A stretch of 12,360 nucleotides of DNA from Loktanella sp. GTDB lineage: Bacteria > Pseudomonadota > Alphaproteobacteria > Rhodobacterales > Rhodobacteraceae. Shown piece by piece: positions 1 to 6,944 of the stretch. Position 1 is the stretch's first letter. Each line of letters begins with the position of its first letter. The position numbers were made by a program, and so were the translations under genes. The DNA is taken from assembly GCA_003551805.1 (NCBI GenBank), contig PUNR01000040.1:1-12360 (forward strand). The letters run 5' to 3'. Below the pieces are notes generated by a model. The model saw only the letters and a list, made by a program, of their open reading frames with translations, ran no database searches and had not been told where the DNA came from.

Positions 1-650
1 ATGAGCTGGGTAAAGAACTCGAATTGTTTCAGCCGCAGAACAGCAGCGATATTGCGGTAATCCTGCGGGATCGCCCGCACACCGGCAGTGGTGTTGATAA
101 TGATCGGCCAGATCGCGGTGATGAAAATCACGAAAATCGCGCTCGGGCGGCTGTCCATAAATGCGGCAAGCGAGATGGGCAACCAAGCCAGGGGCGGCAC
201 GGTGCGCAAAATCTGGAACAGCGGGTCCACACCGCGCATCAGCCACAGCGATTGCCCGATCACTGCACCAATCGCAACACCGACGAACGCTGCCAGACCA
301 AAGCCGACGGCAACACGTTCCAGCGATGTCAGCACGCGCCAGCCAAGGCCGATATCCTGCGTGCCTGCGACATAGAACGGCTCCATGATCAGATCACCGC
401 TTTGCTGCCAGATCTCGATCGGCGACGGCAGGGACGCCCCGCCGCCTGCCAGCATCAGCTCCCAAAACCCCAACAGGGCGAGAACAACGATAACCGGCGG
501 CACAATATTAGCAAGGAACACGCCCTTTACGCGGCCAAGCCATTGCGAGCGTGGCTTCGGTGTTTTGATCGGTAAAACCCGTGTCTGGGTCGGGGTGTCA
601 CCGGTATCACTGACCGGTGCCGCGTTGGATTTAAGCGCAGTCACGTTCAT
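1..650 (-). CDS. nrtB: Nitrate ABC transporter permease NrtB (C-terminus beyond left edge)
   Basis: Membrane permease of an NrtABC/SsuABC-type importer; with the upstream binding protein it would carry nitrate (or nitrite) across the inner membrane. The visible 216 codons encode a charged, proline-rich cytoplasmic N-terminus of about 45 residues. Hydrophobic segments follow near residues 46-67, 114-135, 148-165 and 170-190. The region near 192-210 (QDYRNIAAVLRL) matches the EAA loop that contacts the ATPase. The segment LPSPIEIW after the first membrane helix is typical of the NrtB/TauC family. The ATG at 648-650 is chosen because an AAGGGGG ribosome site lies just upstream, 12 bases after the nrtA stop, so the two genes are co-transcribed. 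The gene runs off the left edge with no stop. A sulfonate or taurine permease would look similar; the NasTS context favours nitrate. Confidence 0.9.
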   Translation of the reverse strand, partial: MNVTALKSNAAPVSDTGDTPTQTRVLPIKTPKPRSQWLGRVKGVFLANIVPPVIVVLALLGFWELMLAGGGASLPSPIEIWQQSGDLIMEPFYVAGTQDIGLGWRVLTSLERVAVGFGLAAFVGVAIGAVIGQSLWLMRGVDPLFQILRTVPPLAWLPISLAAFMDSRPSAIFVIFITAIWPIIINTTAGVRAIPQDYRNIAAVLRLKQFEFFTQL

Positions 651-662
651 GTCGCCGCCCCC

Positions 663-1955
663 TTAAACCATCGTCTTGATTGACAGGCTGTCGAGATAGC
701 CTTCGGGGTCTGCCGGATCGAAGGTGGTGCCGTCAAAGAATGTCTCTACCCCGCGGCTGTCGCCCAGCGCGGATGTATCAAGGCCCAGTTCGGTGGCAGC
801 CTCGATCCACAGGTCGGACCGGTTTGTCTGGTTCACCAAAGCAGCGGTATCCAGATCACCCGGCAGATAGCCCCAGCGTTTGTTTTCAGTCACAAACCAC
901 GTATCAAGCGATTTCCATGGGAAAGATGCTGAACCGGCCTCGCCCCAGAACCGCATTGCCAGATCAGGGCGGTTTTCCATGCGGCCATTGCCATAGTTGA
1001 TCTCGCCTTTAATGCGCGCGGCGATGTCGGCGACGGGGACGTTATACCACTGCCGCTTTGACAGGATTTGCGCCATTTCATCCTTGTTGGCGGCGTCTTC
1101 GCACCACATCTGCGCTTCCATGACGGCCATCAGGATCGCCTTTGTCGCATTGGGGTGGGCATCCACCCAATCAGCGCGCATGCCAAGGATTTTTTCAGGA
1201 TGGTTTGCCCAAACCTCTCCGGTGGTGCAGGCAGTGAAACCGATACCTTGGTTGACCAGTTGTTCATTCCACGGCTCGCCGACGCAGAATGCCTCCATAT
1301 TGCCGACCTTCATGTTGGCGACCATCTGTGCAGGTGGGACGACGATCAGATCAACCTCGGTCGATGGATCAATGCCGCCAGCGGCCAGCCAATAGCGTAT
1401 CCACAGATCATGCGTGCCACCCGGAAAGGTCATCGCGACCGGAATTTCCGCGCCTGCCGCGCGTTTGGCCGCGAATATGTCCTTAAGCAGTGACGAATCC
1501 GTGCCAACACCTGAATCGGCATAATCCTGAGTAACCGAAATGCCCTGACATTGTTCATTCAAGCTTAGCAATGTGTAGATCGGCAAGGACAGGTTGTTCT
1601 GCATCACGGTGCCAGCGGTATAAAGATGGGCCTTAGGGCGCAGGATATGGCCGCCGTCGATGCCGCCGCCTGCTGATCCCAGCGCCATGTTGTCGCGTGT
1701 CGCACCCCAGCTGGCCTGCTTTTCAACCAGCATATCGGTCATGCCGTGTTTGGCGTAGAACCCTTTTTCTTCGGCAATGATCAGCGGCGCACTGTCCGTC
1801 AGCGCGATGAACCCCAGTTTGGCCCCCGTCACCTCTGGCACGGTGGTGGCGGCCCATGCACCGCCGGGCATGAATGCACGGGCAGCCACGGCGGTTGCAG
1901 CCAATCCGGTCAATGATTGCATCACTTTGCGGCGGGTCGGGCGGATAAGCGTCAT
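663..1955 (-). CDS. nrtA: Nitrate ABC transporter substrate-binding protein NrtA, Tat-exported
   Basis: Periplasmic binding protein of the NrtA/CmpA family (430 residues), which captures nitrate and delivers it to NrtB. The N-terminus carries a twin-arginine signal (TRRKVMQ near residues 7-13), then an Ala-rich hydrophobic stretch ending in GGAWA near residue 35, so export is probably by Tat. The mature part begins VTGAKLGFIALTDSAPL, the usual start of the type II periplasmic-binding fold, and contains the family segment GNMEAFCVGEPWN. The open frame extends 25 codons further upstream, but the ATG at 1953-1955 is preferred: AAGGAAG lies at the right distance and the signal peptide then starts correctly. 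It is the first gene after the long leader at 1956-2219, so its expression is probably controlled by NasT antitermination. A bicarbonate (CmpA) role is unlikely given the regulators next door. Confidence 0.9.
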   Translation of the reverse strand: MTLIRPTRRKVMQSLTGLAATAVAARAFMPGGAWAATTVPEVTGAKLGFIALTDSAPLIIAEEKGFYAKHGMTDMLVEKQASWGATRDNMALGSAGGGIDGGHILRPKAHLYTAGTVMQNNLSLPIYTLLSLNEQCQGISVTQDYADSGVGTDSSLLKDIFAAKRAAGAEIPVAMTFPGGTHDLWIRYWLAAGGIDPSTEVDLIVVPPAQMVANMKVGNMEAFCVGEPWNEQLVNQGIGFTACTTGEVWANHPEKILGMRADWVDAHPNATKAILMAVMEAQMWCEDAANKDEMAQILSKRQWYNVPVADIAARIKGEINYGNGRMENRPDLAMRFWGEAGSASFPWKSLDTWFVTENKRWGYLPGDLDTAALVNQTNRSDLWIEAATELGLDTSALGDSRGVETFFDGTTFDPADPEGYLDSLSIKTMV

Positions 1956-1990
1956 GTGAGTCTTCCTTTTTGGCAGAGCCGGATGAGGGC

Positions 1991-2041
1991 AAAACGACAA
2001 AAGGCCACCGCAATCATGCCCATTGGACATATCGAGGTGGC
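1991..2041 (-). terminator. Intrinsic terminator in the nrtA leader (attenuator)
   Basis: On the minus strand GCCACC (2041-2036) pairs with GGTGGC (2009-2004). Between them lies a second helix, ATGTCC with GGGCAT, closed by a short AAT loop, plus a few A-U/G-U pairs joining the two parts. The stem is followed by CTTTTGTCGTTTTG (2003-1990), an interrupted U-rich tract. It sits 36 bases upstream of the nrtA ATG and downstream of the nasS stop, so it would block nrtA unless overridden. Its 5' arm is shared with a possible hexaloop hairpin (2039-2050). The tail is not a perfect U-run, which lowers confidence. Confidence 0.65.
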
Positions 2042-2115
2042 GTCATTGCCTGATGAAGTGGGGACCGCATCATTGCGGGAATTGTCACGGCGATTTGCAT
2101 CGTTGCTGATCGCGT
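2039..2115 (-). promoter_or_regulatory. Putative NasT-binding antiterminator RNA with three AAYGAY hexaloop hairpins
   Basis: Three hairpins on the minus strand expose six-base loops. P1 (2087-2115) has loop AACGAT (2104-2099) on a GC/GC closing helix, a 2x2 internal loop, GCGAT/ATCGC, and an outer extension with one bulged C. P2 (2065-2078) has loop AATGAT on a perfect CCGC/GCGG stem. P3 (2039-2050) has loop AATGAC on GGC/GCC. ANTAR antiterminators such as NasR and EutV are known to bind hairpin pairs with hexaloops that have A at position 1 and G at position 4; all three loops fit. The P3 3' arm GCC is also the first half of the terminator 5' arm, so holding P3 closed would prevent termination. 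Which two hairpins NasT uses is inference. Confidence 0.65.
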
Positions 2116-2122
2116 TGAAACC

Positions 2123-2151
2123 AGATGACGCCCTACATCGGGTCCGGTCAA
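2123..2151 (-). promoter_or_regulatory. Possible sigma-70-type promoter for the nrtA leader
   Basis: TTGACC (2151-2146) is a good -35 element, followed 17 bases later by TCATCT (2128-2123), a poor -10. If used, transcription would start near 2116, immediately before hairpin P1 at 2115, which is a sensible place for a leader RNA. The weak -10 could reflect activator dependence. No GG-N10-GC sigma-54 element was found in this leader. Confidence 0.3.
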
Positions 2152-2162
2152 ATAGATTCAGA

Positions 2163-2195
2163 TCATTTCGCAGGTGCAGCATTTCATTTGCGCAG
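2163..2195 (-). repeat. Two near-identical direct repeats upstream of the leader promoter
   Basis: CTGCGCAAATGA (2195-2184) and CTGCGAAATGA (2173-2163) differ by one inserted C and start 22 bases apart, about two helical turns. They lie between the nasS stop and the candidate -35 box, where an activator dimer might bind. An 8-base palindrome GCAGCTGC (2201-2208) lies just further upstream. No known regulator consensus was recognised. Confidence 0.35.
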
Positions 2196-2219
2196 ATCAC
2201 GCAGCTGCTGCCTAGAATT

Positions 2220-3395
2220 TCAGCGAAGTGCAAACGCCGGATCAAAGATATCGCCATCAAAAAAGGCATCCGGGCCCAGGATCATCTGCCCTTTTTCGGA
2301 TGCGACAGCCGTCGGGTGCGCCATCGCCCCTTCCATACGTGCCGAGGCGCCAGGCAAATCCGCACCCGCGCTGCGCAGATGTTGGCGGTACAGATCAGTG
2401 CGGAAACATGCGGTAGCGGTGGCAATCGCCTCGGTCGGATCAAGTCCGTGCAATTGCGCAATCCGGCGCGCGAACAGTGCGGCAAGGCTGCGCCACGGGA
2501 AATTGGCGGCCCCTTGGTGAAAGCGGATGAAATCGGGGAAATGGCGTACCTCGCCTGCCGCGCTGATGTGCAAACGACCCAGCAGGCCGCGTTCGGACAA
2601 TTCGGGGGGCAGGTTCAAATATGCAGTGCGCGACATGATCTCGGCGGCGGTGCTGCGGTTATCAGGCTGGTCCAGCCAGCGGCCCGCCCGCCAGATGGCG
2701 CGCATCAACCTACCCGTTTCCTCGGGGTGCGCTTGGGTGAAATCCTGCGTCAGAACCAGCCCCTTTTCAGGTGGTGCCGCCCAGATTGACCGCCCAGCCA
2801 GCAACAGCGTGCCCACCCCGCGTTCAACCGCATAAGACGCCCAAGGTTCGCCGACGCAGAACGCATCCACCTCGCCCAAAGCCAGCGCATCAGCCATTTG
2901 CGGCGGTGGTACCGTGTGGATCGTCACGTTCTTAGCCAGCGGCGTATTTGCCAGCCAGCGCCGGACCAGTTCGGCCTGCGTCGAAAACGGAAACGGCACC
3001 CCGACACGCAGCACCCCGCCCGCCACAGCGGCCAAAGCGTCGCGCGCCGCCACCGGATCGTCGAAATCGAAACCATGCCCGCGCGCGCGCATCGCATCAG
3101 CAAGGTGAGCGCTGATCGCAATCGCCTGACCGCCCACAGCCAGAACCATCGCAAGATCAAACCGCGGAAACGCAGGGCCAAGCCCCAGCGCCTGCGCGAC
3201 AGGCATTGGCACCAGCATATGCGCGGCATCCACCTGACCAAGTCCCAGCATGTCGCGGCATTGCGCCCAGCTTTGCAGGCGGACCAGATCAAGGCCCAAC
3301 CCTTCTTCTGCGGCAAAACCAAGCTCATGCGCCACAATCAGCGGGGCCGCATCGATCAGAGGCAAATAGCCAAGGCGCAAGGTGGATAGCGTCAT
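2220..3395 (-). CDS. nasS: Nitrate/nitrite sensor protein NasS (cytoplasmic NrtA-like)
   Basis: A 391-residue NrtA/CmpA-family binding protein that lacks any signal peptide: it begins directly with the fold (MTLSTLRLGYLPLIDAAPL). It carries the same FCVGEPW hallmark as the exported NrtA next door. Cytoplasmic NrtA-like proteins paired with an ANTAR regulator are NasS. In the systems studied (Azotobacter, Paracoccus, Bradyrhizobium), NasS binds nitrate or nitrite and, when empty, sequesters NasT. The start codon overlaps the nasT stop by four bases (ATGA at 3392-3395), so translation is coupled and the two proteins should be made in matched amounts. The stop at 2220 is followed by the regulated leader of nrtA. 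An ABC-transporter role is unlikely because there is no export signal. Confidence 0.88.
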   Translation of the reverse strand: MTLSTLRLGYLPLIDAAPLIVAHELGFAAEEGLGLDLVRLQSWAQCRDMLGLGQVDAAHMLVPMPVAQALGLGPAFPRFDLAMVLAVGGQAIAISAHLADAMRARGHGFDFDDPVAARDALAAVAGGVLRVGVPFPFSTQAELVRRWLANTPLAKNVTIHTVPPPQMADALALGEVDAFCVGEPWASYAVERGVGTLLLAGRSIWAAPPEKGLVLTQDFTQAHPEETGRLMRAIWRAGRWLDQPDNRSTAAEIMSRTAYLNLPPELSERGLLGRLHISAAGEVRHFPDFIRFHQGAANFPWRSLAALFARRIAQLHGLDPTEAIATATACFRTDLYRQHLRSAGADLPGASARMEGAMAHPTAVASEKGQMILGPDAFFDGDIFDPAFALR

Positions 3396-3973
3396 GTCAG
3401 CAACCCCGCCGCCATGACAAGCTGCTGGGCAATGTCAGCCATCCGGCGGTTCTGGTCCATCGCGGTTTTGCGCAACAGCGCATAAGCGGCTTCTTCGTCA
3501 ATTCCGCGCGCCTTCATCAAGATCGCCTTGGCGCGGTCGATGATCTTGCGATCCTCAAGGGCAGCCTTGGTTGCGGCCAGTTCAGCGCGCATTTTCTGGA
3601 ACATGTGAAACCGTGCAATGGCCGCATCAAGGATCGGCTTGATCCGGTCAACCTGCAGGCCGTCCACCACATAGGCGGACACGCCCGCCTCTATCGCGGC
3701 ACGGGTCAGTGCCACATCGGACCGGTCGACGAACATCGCCACCGGACGGTCAAGCGGGCCAGAGGCCAGCGCCAGTTCCTCCAGCACGTCACGCGACGGA
3801 TTGGCCACGTCGATCAGCACGATATCGGGTTTCAGGTCCGCGATGCGTCGCGCCAACCCTGCAGGTTCCGCGATCACCACCACATCATGCGACCCCGAAG
3901 CCATCAGACCGTCAACGATCCTTAACGCGCGTTCGCGGTCTTGTTCGACCACGATAATAGATAGACGAGTCAT
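3392..3973 (-). CDS. nasT: ANTAR-domain transcription antiterminator NasT
   Basis: A 193-residue response-regulator-like protein that binds RNA and permits transcription through terminators in nitrate assimilation leaders. Residues 1-115 form a receiver-like domain, with Glu10/Asp12 and Asp55 (LIDVAN) in the acidic positions. The usual conserved Lys is replaced by Asp104 (YVVDGL), so control by phosphorylation is doubtful, as expected where NasS controls it by direct binding. A helical linker leads to the ANTAR domain (about 126-186), with the family segments DRAKAILM and AMDQNRRMADIAQQL. The ATG at 3971-3973 is preferred over an in-frame ATG ten codons upstream because AAGGG precedes it at proper spacing. 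The likely target is the leader between nasS and nrtA, 1.3 kb downstream. Confidence 0.9.
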   Translation of the reverse strand: MTRLSIIVVEQDRERALRIVDGLMASGSHDVVVIAEPAGLARRIADLKPDIVLIDVANPSRDVLEELALASGPLDRPVAMFVDRSDVALTRAAIEAGVSAYVVDGLQVDRIKPILDAAIARFHMFQKMRAELAATKAALEDRKIIDRAKAILMKARGIDEEAAYALLRKTAMDQNRRMADIAQQLVMAAGLLT

Positions 3974-4156
3974 ACGGCGGCCCTTGCTAGCCGTGCCAGC
4001 CATTCACCGATCAACTGCCTTGCAAATAGAGTGCAGCACCAAACCACGGGCCAAAGGCTGCAAATGCCCTGAGAAAGGCAATTATCACGCTTTCGCACAA
4101 TTAATTGGCGTTGCGATTGGTCTTTCCGGAGCCTGCATTAGACTCGTTTTTGCCAG
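3974..4156 (-). other. Intergenic region uxuA-nasT: boundary between carbon and nitrogen operons
   Basis: These 183 bases separate the last uronate gene from nasT. No convincing intrinsic terminator for uxuA is visible. The stretch is AT-richer near 4081-4110 and holds a perfect 10-base palindrome, CAATTAATTG (4098-4107). GATAAT lies nearby on the minus strand, but no matching -35 was found. A six-base inverted repeat, TGCAGC/GCTGCA, spans 4032-4062. A nasTS promoter is expected here, but no position can be defended. No AAYGAY hexaloop pair was found, so nasTS itself does not look NasT-attenuated. Confidence 0.4.
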
Positions 4157-5329
4157 TCACAGGGCGTTGATTGCATGGATAGCGCCCCTTAATTCCGCCA
4201 AGCCGCGCAAGCGACCGATCAGCGGGTAACCCGGCACCAGATCGCGGTCAAAATCCGATAGTAAAACATGACCATGATCCGGCCTGAACGGTATGGTGTC
4301 ATCCGTGCGACCCTCGGTCCGCCGACGGTATTCTTCGTCCAGCAACACACGGATCAGCGCGACCATATCGGTGTCGCCGTCCAGATGCGCCGCTTCTTCG
4401 AAACTGCCATCGGGGGATTTTCTGACGTTGCGCAGATGTGCGAAATGGATACGATTTGCCACGCTCCTTGCGATAGCGGGCACATCATTGCGTGGGTTGG
4501 CCCCCAGCGATCCTGAACAAAGCGTAAAGCCATTGGCCGGATGATCGAACGCACCCGCGATCCACGCCAGATCGTCACCATCCGATACGATCCGTGGCAG
4601 GCCCAGAATATCGCGTGGCGGATCATCAGGATGCACGCACATGCGGACCCCAAGATCGGCGGCGGCTGGCATCACCTCGGCCATGAAACGTTTGTAATTG
4701 CTGCGCAGCACCGCACGGTTGATGCCCTCGTATCTTTGCAGCGCCACGCGCAGCCCGTTGATATCATAGCGGTCAAACGCCCCCGGCAGGCCGGACATGA
4801 TCGCGCCCAGTAATTGATCGCGGTCATCCTCGCTCGCCTGCTGGAACCAGATCGCGGCCTTGGCACGGACATCTTCGGGGTAATCATCTGCCGCAGCAGC
4901 GCGCCCCAGCATGTGTATTTCAAAGGCGGCCATACGTTCCGCCGAAAACCGTAGGCAGGTGCCACCGCGTGCGACGGGTGCGGCCAGTTCGGTGCGCGTC
5001 CAGTCCAGAAGCGGCATGAAATTATAGCAGATCACGTGCACGCCTTCGGCCGCCAGATTGGCCAGCGACTGGCGGTAATTGGCGAACAGCCGGTCCAGAT
5101 CGCCGGTGCCGCGCTTGATATCTTCGTGCACAGGCAGGCTTTCGACGACGGACCATGTGAAACCGGCATCGGTGATCTGGCGTTTGCGCGCCGCAATCGC
5201 GTCACGCGGCCAGATTTCACCGTATGGGATTTCATGCAGCGCCGTGACGATGCCAGCAGCCCCCGTCTGTGCGATTTCAGGCAGGGTTATCCCATCGAAC
5301 TGCCCGTACCAGCGCCATGTCTCAAGCAT
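4157..5329 (-). CDS. uxuA: Mannonate dehydratase UxuA
   Basis: Dehydrates D-mannonate to 2-keto-3-deoxygluconate (EC 4.2.1.8), the last step before KDG in glucuronate breakdown; cytoplasmic and metal dependent. At 390 residues it has the normal family length. It opens with the typical ETWRWYGQFD and carries CVHPDDPP (231-238), CSGSLGA (271-277), HFAHLRN (295-301) and PFRPDHGH (347-354). His233, Cys271, His298 and Asp351 are the likely metal ligands by comparison with characterised UxuA enzymes. The ATG at 5327-5329 follows a clear AGGTGA site. It is the last uronate gene of the operon; the 183-base gap to uxuB contains a small, apparently frameshifted reading frame. Confidence 0.95.
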   Translation of the reverse strand: MLETWRWYGQFDGITLPEIAQTGAAGIVTALHEIPYGEIWPRDAIAARKRQITDAGFTWSVVESLPVHEDIKRGTGDLDRLFANYRQSLANLAAEGVHVICYNFMPLLDWTRTELAAPVARGGTCLRFSAERMAAFEIHMLGRAAAADDYPEDVRAKAAIWFQQASEDDRDQLLGAIMSGLPGAFDRYDINGLRVALQRYEGINRAVLRSNYKRFMAEVMPAAADLGVRMCVHPDDPPRDILGLPRIVSDGDDLAWIAGAFDHPANGFTLCSGSLGANPRNDVPAIARSVANRIHFAHLRNVRKSPDGSFEEAAHLDGDTDMVALIRVLLDEEYRRRTEGRTDDTIPFRPDHGHVLLSDFDRDLVPGYPLIGRLRGLAELRGAIHAINAL

Positions 5330-5350
5330 ATTTCACCTGTTTAGCTATCA

Positions 5351-5516
5351 TTACATCACCGCCTCGATCTGCGGCCGCAGGAATTCGTTGTTGCCCCGGA
5401 CCTGCCAAAGGTGATCGCAATGACCGTAGAGGATCAGCACCTGTTGCTGGCCCCACCGTCAGGACTACGACAATATCAGGGGGATCCAGCGTCAGGATGA
5501 AGGGTGCGGGCTTCAT
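5351..5516 (-). pseudogene. Small unrecognised gene between uxuB and uxuA, apparently frameshifted
   Basis: An ATG at 5516-5514 overlaps the uxuB stop by four bases (ATGA) and opens a protein-like frame, MKPAPFILTLDPPDIVVV. After about 20 codons, plausible coding moves to another frame: VLILYGHCDHLWQVRG through to IEAVM and a TAA at 5353-5351. Both parts mostly use G/C at third codon positions, and the second frame is open from 5458. Removing one G from the GGGG run (5454-5451) would join them into about 54 residues, ending 21 bases before uxuA, which fits the operon's tight spacing. Without the shift, the first frame continues to a stop at 5322, overlapping the uxuA start, with a less protein-like tail. 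I do not recognise the product. A sequencing error, a true pseudogene or chance are all possible. Confidence 0.35.
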
Positions 5517-6940
5517 GCTGCGACAGCCCGTGCAACAGCGCCGACTGCCTGCTTTGCCCCATTTCGCGCAATTTGCTCTGCAGCGGCGATAACCGGTGCT
5601 TCTATCTGTGAAGCAAGGGCTGCGGGGAAGATTGCATTGACCGAGAGCAAGCCACGGACCCTGTCCGCAACATTTTCTGCGGCATCGCAAATCGCACGCA
5701 GGTCTGCGGATAGCGGGTCTTTGACGTCTATCGCGGCACCCTGCGTGTCTTTACCCGATACATATTGCATCCACCCCGCCACAGCCAGACACAGACCCGG
5801 TGCAGCGCGGCCTGCGTCCAGATTGCTGGTCAGCGTTCCCAATATCCGCTGCGGTAGTTTCTGGCTGCCGTCCATCGCGATTTGCCACGTCCTGTGCCGG
5901 ATCGCCGGATTGGCATAGCGGTCGAACAGCGCATCAGCATAATCGGACAGGCTGACACCGGGCGGGGCTGTGACGGTCGGTGCAATTTCGTCCCGCCAAA
6001 CCGCGCGCACGAAAGCGGCGAAGTCAGGGTCGGCGACAGTTTCAGCGATAGTTTCATAGCCTGCCAGATAACCAAGATAGGCCAGTGCCGAATGGGTGCC
6101 GTTCAGCATACGCAGTTTCATATGTTCATGGGCGGTCACATCATCGACAAGTTCCGCGCCGGCAGCTGCGAAATCGGGCCGCGCGCCGCCGACAAAATCA
6201 TCCTCGATCGCCCATTGCCGGAACGGTTCATGCAGTACGGGCGCTGCGTCGTGATATCCGGTCAGTTCGGTGACGCGGGCGATATCGGCAGAAGTCGTGG
6301 CTGGTGTGATCCGGTCCACCATCGTTGCGGGGAACCGCCCGTTGTTTTCGATCCAAGCAGCCAGTGCCGGATCAATCCGGCGGGCAAGGTCCAGCACGAC
6401 GCCGCGCACCAGTTTGCCGTTTTCGGGCAGATTATCACAGGTCATCACCGTAAAGGGTGGTGTCCCCGCGGCCTGCCGCATCTGCAGCGCGCGGACGATG
6501 TAACCGGGGGCGGACCTTGGCAGATCATGCACCAGATCATGCATGATATCTGGGTGGTCGGGGTTCAGCGCACCTGTGGCGGGCGCGTGGCAATAGCCTT
6601 TTTCCGTAACCGTCAGCGACACGATCTTCACTGCAGGATCAGCCATAGCGCGCAGCACTGCGGCGGGATCTTCGGGGGCGACCAGCACATTTTCCAGCAC
6701 CTCGACCACGCGGCATTCCTCGCCATCGGGCCCAAGCGTGACTGACGTGTACGCACAATCCTGCGGGGCCAGCGCGTCGCGTGTGGTGGGGCTTTGCAAT
6801 GACACGCCGATGATGCCCCAGTCCCCACCCGATGCCTGCATCGACTCAGCCACATAGATCGCGCCAAAGGCGCGGTAAAACGCACCCAGCCCAAGGTGGA
6901 CGATGCCCACACCGGGGCGCTGGGCGTTGCTGCGTGTCAC
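5513..6940 (-). CDS. uxuB: D-mannonate oxidoreductase (fructuronate reductase) UxuB
   Basis: Interconverts D-fructuronate and D-mannonate with NAD(H) (EC 1.1.1.57), between UxaC and UxuA. It is a polyol-type long-chain dehydrogenase of 475 residues. The N-terminal nucleotide-binding segment IVHLGLGAF (13-21) is followed by the family segment VTEKGYC (111-117). The catalytic signature KLRMLNGTH gives Lys275, Asn280 and His283, the spacing of the known Lys-Asn-His set in mannitol dehydrogenase. The usual GAFHRAH is GAFYRAF here. A GTG start at 6940-6938 is preferred: AAGG lies at good spacing and it falls four bases after the kduD stop, whereas upstream ATGs (6973, 6967) lack a ribosome site and lie inside kduD. 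A tagaturonate or mannitol enzyme of the same family is possible, but uxuA and uxaC in the operon favour UxuB. Confidence 0.9.
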   Translation of the reverse strand: MTRSNAQRPGVGIVHLGLGAFYRAFGAIYVAESMQASGGDWGIIGVSLQSPTTRDALAPQDCAYTSVTLGPDGEECRVVEVLENVLVAPEDPAAVLRAMADPAVKIVSLTVTEKGYCHAPATGALNPDHPDIMHDLVHDLPRSAPGYIVRALQMRQAAGTPPFTVMTCDNLPENGKLVRGVVLDLARRIDPALAAWIENNGRFPATMVDRITPATTSADIARVTELTGYHDAAPVLHEPFRQWAIEDDFVGGARPDFAAAGAELVDDVTAHEHMKLRMLNGTHSALAYLGYLAGYETIAETVADPDFAAFVRAVWRDEIAPTVTAPPGVSLSDYADALFDRYANPAIRHRTWQIAMDGSQKLPQRILGTLTSNLDAGRAAPGLCLAVAGWMQYVSGKDTQGAAIDVKDPLSADLRAICDAAENVADRVRGLLSVNAIFPAALASQIEAPVIAAAEQIARNGAKQAVGAVARAVAA

Positions 6941-6944
6941 GCGG

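Noticed and set aside
1956..2030. 25-codon N-terminal extension of nrtA
   Set aside because: The inner ATG has the ribosome site and starts the Tat signal; the extension would also cross the terminator tail.
1917..2789. Long plus-strand open frame (290 codons)
   Set aside because: It lies antisense to nrtA, the leader and nasS; its protein is Arg/Gln/Cys-rich and resembles no family. It is a shadow of GC-rich coding on the other strand.
3978..4000. TGGCAC followed by GC upstream of nasT, resembling a sigma-54 promoter
   Set aside because: The GG-to-GC distance is two bases too short and it lies almost on the start codon.
4141..4160. GACT/AGTC inverted repeat at the uxuA stop as a terminator
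   Set aside because: Only a four-base stem with a large loop and no U-run in the right place.
5882..6745. Long plus-strand open frame (287 codons)
   Set aside because: Fully antisense to the well-supported uxuB gene, with shadow-like composition.
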